In this document: piece by piece, positions 60,131-64,000 of the stretch
Position numbering within the stretch: the first letter of the stretch is position 1
Layout of the letters: each line of letters starts with the position of its first letter
Assembly (NCBI GenBank): GCA_050485685.1
Contig: JBJHBW010000005.1
Span: 1-64,000 of the forward strand
Source: JBJHBP01 sp050485685
Lineage (GTDB): Bacteria > Pseudomonadota > Gammaproteobacteria > Steroidobacterales > Rariloculaceae
Direction of reading: 5' to 3'
DNA length: 64,000 nt
Notes under the pieces: model-generated
What the model was told of the DNA's origin: nothing
Databases searched by the model: none
Seen by the model: only the letters and a program-made list of their open reading frames with translations
Translations under genes and position numbers: made by a program

Positions 60131-60591
60131 ACAGGTGTCAGGAGAAGCAGTTAAACCCGACGCGCCGGGCCGTGCAGACGGGCCTGCGGGAGCGCGGGCG
60201 TTCGCCCGTTGCCACGCCGCTGCTGCTGCCGGCACTTTGCGCTGCTGCGCTGGTGCAGGGCCTGGCCTGGGCGCAATCAGAAGCCGTGAGCGTGGAACGC
60301 GGCGCTGCTGTTTACGAGGCCTGGTGTGTGGCCTGCCATGCGCCCGTGCCGGAAGGTTCGGCGCTGGTCCCCAGGGCCGGTGTGCAACAGTTGCAGCTCA
60401 AGTACGATGGCACGCTGTCACCGTACATCACCCAGCGTCCCGATCTCGCCAATGCCGATGTCTTGCGGACGTTTCTGCGCAATGGCGTGGGCTCAATGCC
60501 GCCTTTTCGCCGTACCGAGATTTCCGACGACGATATCGCGGCGCTGGCTGCCTACTTCAGCGTAACGTCGGCCAATTCGCCTGGTCCGTGA
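60127..60591 (+). CDS. Cytochrome c subunit of the flavocytochrome (PchC-like)
   Basis: Exported c-type cytochrome of 154 residues. A basic N-terminus and hydrophobic signal (PLLLPALCAAALVQGLAWAQ) are followed by the haem motif CVACH (Cys67, Cys70, His71) and the sixth ligand in GVGSMPPFR (Met124). It starts inside the flavoprotein stop (ATGA overlap), as expected for a subunit pair; electrons would pass from FAD to this haem and then to the respiratory chain. Confidence 0.9.
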   Translation: MNRCQEKQLNPTRRAVQTGLRERGRSPVATPLLLPALCAAALVQGLAWAQSEAVSVERGAAVYEAWCVACHAPVPEGSALVPRAGVQQLQLKYDGTLSPYITQRPDLANADVLRTFLRNGVGSMPPFRRTEISDDDIAALAAYFSVTSANSPGP

Positions 60592-60656
60592 CCCGTTGAG
60601 CCGCTTCGGCGGGACGCAACATCGGATGTCCACTGCCGCGACCTGTCGCGTGTGAC

Positions 60657-60716
60657 TTGCGTGCGGACTGTCCGCACGGCTAACATGCGCAGCCACATTA
60701 ATCGTCAATCGACGAT
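60657..60716 (+). promoter_or_regulatory. Candidate ars promoter and two dyads
   Basis: TTGCGT (60657-60662) and TAACAT (60681-60686) are 18 bp apart. The spacer overlaps a perfect palindrome, GTGCGGAC and GTCCGCAC around one base (60661-60677). A second inverted repeat, ATCGTC and GACGAT with AATC between, lies at 60701-60716, just before arsR. Either could be an ArsR operator. Confidence 0.55.
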
Positions 60717-60751
60717 GAACGAATAAATCTGGTGCCACCGTGGGACAATCC

Positions 60752-61054
60752 ATGATGCCGCATACGTATACGCATACGGATACGGAAACCGTCGCTGCGA
60801 TCGCGAAAGCGCTGGGTCATCCCGCACGCGTGCATATCGTGCGCGTGCTGATCGAGAAGCAGTCCTGCATAGGCTGCGATCTGGTCGATGAGGTAGGCCT
60901 TGCCCAGTCCACGGTTTCCGAGCACCTGCGCATACTCAAGGCGGCAGGCATCATCTGCGGAGAGATTGAGCGACCGCGCGTATGCTATTCGCTGAATCCG
61001 CACAGCCTCGCGCCGCTGGCCGAGCTGCTTGAGACAATCAGATCCCGGTCATGA
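60752..61054 (+). CDS. arsR: ArsR/SmtB-family metalloregulator
   Basis: Repressor of the arsenic operon, about 100 residues. Winged helix: LGHPARVHIVRVLIEKQSCIGCDLVDEVGLAQSTVSEHLRILKAAGII. Metal-site candidates are Cys in SCIGC and GIIC. The N-terminus is unusual: HTYTHTDT, coded by ATACG-type hexanucleotide repeats. Start at 60752 is uncertain; a GTG at 60740 and an ATG at 60755 are in frame. It overlaps acr3 by ATGA. Confidence 0.9.
   Translation: MMPHTYTHTDTETVAAIAKALGHPARVHIVRVLIEKQSCIGCDLVDEVGLAQSTVSEHLRILKAAGIICGEIERPRVCYSLNPHSLAPLAELLETIRSRS
60761..60784 (+). repeat. Four NATACG-type hexanucleotide repeats in arsR
   Basis: CATACG, TATACG, CATACG, GATACG follow one another near the 5' end of arsR and encode alternating Thr with His, Tyr and Asp. 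It is an imperfect in-frame microsatellite like those in copA. Confidence 0.8.
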
Positions 61055-62178
61055 GTGCGGTCTCCGAATCCCCGGCCTGCGCGCCGCTTAAACGCCTGCC
61101 CCTGCTGGACAGGTTCCTGACGTTGTGGATTTTTGCGGCCATGGCAGGCGGGGTCCTGCTGGGCACGCTGTTTGAGAATCTCCCACGGCAGCTCGATGCG
61201 CTCTCGGTGGGAACGACCAATCTGCCCATTGCGATCGGGCTGATTCTGATGATGTATCCGCCACTGGCGCGGGTTCGCTATGAGCAGCTGCCGCTGGTGT
61301 TCCGCGACCGGCGGGTCCTGCTGCTGTCACTGGTGCAGAACTGGTTGATCGGTCCGGTATTGATGTTCGTTCTCGCGGTGCTGTTTCTGCGCGATCACCC
61401 CGAGTACATGACCGGCGTGATTCTGATCGGGCTTGCCCGCTGTATCGCGATGGTGATCGTCTGGAACCAGCTGGCCGGCGGCAACAACCAGTACGTTGCG
61501 GCGCTGGTGGCCTTCAATTCCGTGTTTCAGATTCTGTTCTTCAGCGTGTATGCCTGGTTCTTCCTCAGCGTACTGCCGGGATGGCTGGGGCTGCAGGGCA
61601 GTGTGCTGGATGTGGGATTCATGACCATCGCTCAGGCGGTCCTGATTTATCTGGGCATCCCGTTCGCGGCCGGTTTTCTGACAAGGCGGACGTTGACGCG
61701 ACGTATGGGCGAGGTCTGGTATGAGCAACGCTTTCTGCCACGGATAGCGCCGATTACGCTGATCGCGCTGCTGTTCACCATTGCGGCGATGTTCGCGATG
61801 AAGGGCGGCGCGGTGCTGGCGTTGCCGCTGGACGCGTTGCGGATCGCGATACCACTGGCCCTTTATTTCGTCATCATGTTCATTGTCAGTTTTCGCATGG
61901 GAAAGCTGATCGAGGCGGATTATCCGCGTACCACAGCCATTGCGTTCACCGCGGCCAGCAATAACTTCGAACTGGCCATCGCGGTCGCGATTGCGGCGTT
62001 CGGACTCGCATCGCCGGTTGCTTTTGCGACCGTCATCGGGCCTCTGGTGGAAGTGCCGGTGCTGATTTCTCTGGTTACCGTGGCGCTGTGGCTGAAACGG
62101 CGCTGGTTTTCCCATGGAGACGAGGGTGGGACCTGGAACGGCGCGCCGCCGCGATCGCCACGAACCGGAGGTTCGTAA
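61051..62178 (+). CDS. acr3: Acr3-type arsenite efflux transporter
   Basis: Arsenite exporter of the BART superfamily, 375 residues with about ten transmembrane helices. The family cysteine is in GLARCIAMVIVWN (Cys131), preceded by LILMMYPPLARV, both typical of Acr3 and not of ArsB. It overlaps arsR at its start and arsC at its stop (TAATG), so the three genes are a unit. The stretch ENLPRQLDALSVGTTNLP is also typical. Confidence 0.95.
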   Translation: MSAVSESPACAPLKRLPLLDRFLTLWIFAAMAGGVLLGTLFENLPRQLDALSVGTTNLPIAIGLILMMYPPLARVRYEQLPLVFRDRRVLLLSLVQNWLIGPVLMFVLAVLFLRDHPEYMTGVILIGLARCIAMVIVWNQLAGGNNQYVAALVAFNSVFQILFFSVYAWFFLSVLPGWLGLQGSVLDVGFMTIAQAVLIYLGIPFAAGFLTRRTLTRRMGEVWYEQRFLPRIAPITLIALLFTIAAMFAMKGGAVLALPLDALRIAIPLALYFVIMFIVSFRMGKLIEADYPRTTAIAFTAASNNFELAIAVAIAAFGLASPVAFATVIGPLVEVPVLISLVTVALWLKRRWFSHGDEGGTWNGAPPRSPRTGGS

Positions 62179-62594
62179 TGAGCACTGTTCTGTTTCTTTG
62201 TGTTGCCAACTCCGCGCGCAGCCAGATGGCAGAGGGTCTGGCCAGACACCTGCTGGGTGACGAGGTTCGCGTGATGAGTGCAGGTTCCAGGCCGGCGACC
62301 GTGAACCCGTATGCAGTGGAAGTCATGGCCGAACTGGGTGTGGACCTGAGCAGTCATGCATCAAAATCCGTGGACAGTATTGATACTGAAAGTGTGGATC
62401 TGGTTGTCACGTTGTGCGCGGAAGAGGTGTGTCCTGTGTTGCCGGGTCGCGTGAAGCGGCTGCACTGGCCCATCGCCGATCCTGCGACCACGGAACCGCT
62501 CCCGCCGGAAACGATGCGGCAGCGATTCCGTGCCGCCCGTGATGAGATTCGCGCCCGCATCGAAACGCTGCGCGATGTTTTCCCGTTATCATGA
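62178..62594 (+). CDS. arsC: Arsenate reductase, low-molecular-weight phosphatase type
   Basis: Reduces arsenate to arsenite for export by Acr3. It has the P-loop CVANSARS (nucleophile Cys8, Arg14) and redox cysteines in TLCAEEVCP (Cys80, Cys85). The 5-residue spacing of the second pair is shorter than in the S. aureus type. Length is 138 residues. The frame is open upstream, but the P-loop sets the start at 62178, where the ATG overlaps the acr3 TAA. Confidence 0.93.
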   Translation: MSTVLFLCVANSARSQMAEGLARHLLGDEVRVMSAGSRPATVNPYAVEVMAELGVDLSSHASKSVDSIDTESVDLVVTLCAEEVCPVLPGRVKRLHWPIADPATTEPLPPETMRQRFRAARDEIRARIETLRDVFPLS

Positions 62595-62597
62595 GGC

Positions 62598-64000
62598 ATG
62601 GCTGATACCCGGCGTCTTCCCGCCCGTGACGAGTGCGTCGTCCGGCAGTTGCTGATTCGTCGCGCTGCCGAACATCCCGAGCGCGAATTCATTCTGTTCG
62701 AAAACGGCGATGTCTGGACCTTCGCCGATGCGCTGGCCCGGGTCCGGCGCTGCGCCGCGGGACTTCACGCACTGGGTGTGGGGTGGGGCGATTTCGTGCT
62801 TTCCTGGCAGGGCAACGGCCCGATGGCCATCACGACGTTTCTGGCGCTGAACTACCTCGGTGCGGTATACGTGCCGATCAATACCGCCTACAAGGGCGCA
62901 CTGCTGCAACATGCTCTGGCCCGGGCCGGCGCGAGCCTGATGGTGGCAGACGGTCGACTGCTGAGCCGGCTCGCGAGCGTGGACTGCGGGCCGTTACGCT
63001 CGGTCGTGGTCGTCGGCGATGAACAAAGCGAGCTGCCGGGGCTGGAACTGCTGCCCGCGCAGCGTCTGGACGACGCCGGAGAGGATCCCCCGCTGCATGA
63101 GATAGCGCCGTGGGACACACATATGGTGATTTTTACCTCCGGCACCACGGGACCCTCGAAGGGGGTGCTCGCGTCCTACGTTCACAGCCATACGGCGGCT
63201 CTCGGATTCCGAAACGTGGGTCCGGGTGATCGCAACCTGATGCAGTTGCCGATGTTCCATGTCGGCGGGCCGTATGCCTTGTTGTGGGCGTTGATTCACG
63301 GTGGCTCGACCGTCGTGATCGAGACGTTCAGCGTATCCCGGTTCTGGGAGACAGTACGTCGCTACCGGATCACGACCGTTGGACTGCTGGGTGCGATGGC
63401 GCAGTTTCTGCTCAAGCAGCCGGAGGCGCCCGATGATACGGAGCACCCGCTGCGTTCGGTCATCATTGCGCCGTTCGACGACAACGCGATCGCCTTCGGT
63501 CGGCGCTTCGGTGTGCCCACCTATACCGAGTTCAATATGACTGAACTTTCCGTACCGTTGTGGGCGGGACCGGATCCGACGGTTGCGGGCACCTGTGGAC
63601 GTATTCAGACGGGCGTGGAGCTGAGGCTGGTCGATGAGAACGACATTGAAGTTCCCGAGGATGAGACCGGAGAGCTGATCGTGCGGGCGGATCTGCCGTG
63701 GACCATGAGTCATGGCTACCTGAATGACCCGGCAGCGACGGCGAAGGCCTGGCGCAACGGGTGGTTTCATACCGGCGACCTGATGCGGCGCGATACCGAT
63801 GGCAACTACTTCTTCGTTGACCGTCTGAAGGATGTGCTGCGTCGGCGCGGCGAGAATATCTCATCGTTCGAGGTCGAGAGCGCGATTCTTACGCACCCGA
63901 AGGTACGCGAAGCTGCGGTGGTGCCGGTGCCCGGCCCCGGCTCCGAAGACGAGGTGCTCGCGGTGGTGGTGCCGGTGCCGGGGAGCGAGGTGGACCTCGC
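62598..64000 (+). CDS. AMP-dependent acyl-CoA synthetase/ligase (partial, 3' end beyond window)
   Basis: Adenylate-forming ligase, cut by the window edge after about 467 codons. Visible motifs are MVIFTSGTTGPSKGVLAS (P-loop-like A3), YTEFNMTE (A5), and HTGDLMRRDTDGNYFFVDRLKDVLRRRGENISSFEVE (A7-A8). It resembles CaiC-like and steroid/fatty-acid CoA ligases; the substrate is not determined. Translation starts at 62598, just 3 nt after arsC, so it may share the ars transcript. It could belong with the flavocytochrome in a catabolic region into which the ars genes have inserted. Confidence 0.9.
   Translation, partial: MADTRRLPARDECVVRQLLIRRAAEHPEREFILFENGDVWTFADALARVRRCAAGLHALGVGWGDFVLSWQGNGPMAITTFLALNYLGAVYVPINTAYKGALLQHALARAGASLMVADGRLLSRLASVDCGPLRSVVVVGDEQSELPGLELLPAQRLDDAGEDPPLHEIAPWDTHMVIFTSGTTGPSKGVLASYVHSHTAALGFRNVGPGDRNLMQLPMFHVGGPYALLWALIHGGSTVVIETFSVSRFWETVRRYRITTVGLLGAMAQFLLKQPEAPDDTEHPLRSVIIAPFDDNAIAFGRRFGVPTYTEFNMTELSVPLWAGPDPTVAGTCGRIQTGVELRLVDENDIEVPEDETGELIVRADLPWTMSHGYLNDPAATAKAWRNGWFHTGDLMRRDTDGNYFFVDRLKDVLRRRGENISSFEVESAILTHPKVREAAVVPVPGPGSEDEVLAVVVPVPGSEVDL

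Noticed and set aside
1..64000. CRISPR array, insertion sequences, tRNA or rRNA genes
   Set aside because: No regular spaced repeats, transposase motifs, or clover-leaf or rRNA segments were seen on reading; a tRNAscan and IS search would be needed for certainty.

Overview
The window is GC-rich bacterial chromosome, densely coded on both strands. Rnk, an AlgB/KinB-like two-component pair, a CueR-CopA pair, a two-partner secretion system and a Gammaproteobacteria-style NADP glutamate dehydrogenase suggest a free-living gammaproteobacterium. A flavocytochrome of the 4-cresol dehydrogenase type and DUF6152-like secreted proteins recall aromatic or steroid degraders, but the lineage call is inference. 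I saw no rRNA, tRNA, phage, insertion sequence or CRISPR array.

Layout. 0-3.4 kb (minus): gcvH, a short threonyl-tRNA synthetase behind a promoter, a threonine-rich leader peptide and a terminator, and a GLFV-type glutamate dehydrogenase. 3.4-6.4 kb (plus): CueR operator, cueR, copA. 6.6-19.8 kb (plus): a TpsB pore and a giant (about 3,800 aa) TpsA haemagglutinin-like exoprotein with a 735-bp internal tandem repeat and a helical segment inside the beta-helix. 19.9-20.7 kb (minus): HepT/MntA toxin-antitoxin pair. 20.8-23.4 kb (minus): ECF sigma factor with TPR-like C-terminus (ECF42 type), two DGPF/YCII proteins and a DUF1428 protein. 23.6-26.3 kb (plus): modABC. 26.4-32.6 kb (minus): mixed metabolic and secreted proteins. 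32.7-41.5 kb (minus): outer membrane factor, adaptor, HME-type RND pump, NtrC-like regulator without a GAFTGA loop, and sensor kinase, in one overlapping series.

41.9-44.9 kb (plus): small coiled-coil protein, GlsB/YeaQ-like membrane protein, secreted hypothetical with terminator, gdhA. 44.9-49.1 kb (minus): PPDK-like protein with a pseudo-KaiC N-terminus, rnk, and a glutathione S-transferase. 49.2-51.0 kb (plus): zinc alcohol dehydrogenase and a secreted hypothetical. 51.1-56.7 kb (plus): seven-gene Mrp-type antiporter operon in which MrpA looks split. 56.8-60.6 kb (plus): DUF6152 protein, Tat-exported protein, PchF-like flavoprotein and its cytochrome c. 60.7-62.6 kb (plus): arsR-acr3-arsC. 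62.6 kb to the edge: partial acyl-CoA synthetase.

The strongest regulatory observation is the threonine attenuator before the truncated ThrRS: the leader reads six Thr codons in seven, and hand pairing gives mutually exclusive antiterminator and terminator stems. Other points for follow-up are the GAFTGA-less regulator wired into an efflux operon, the rnk-linked PPDK/KaiC-like fusion, and in-frame hexanucleotide repeats in copA, an Mrp subunit and arsR.
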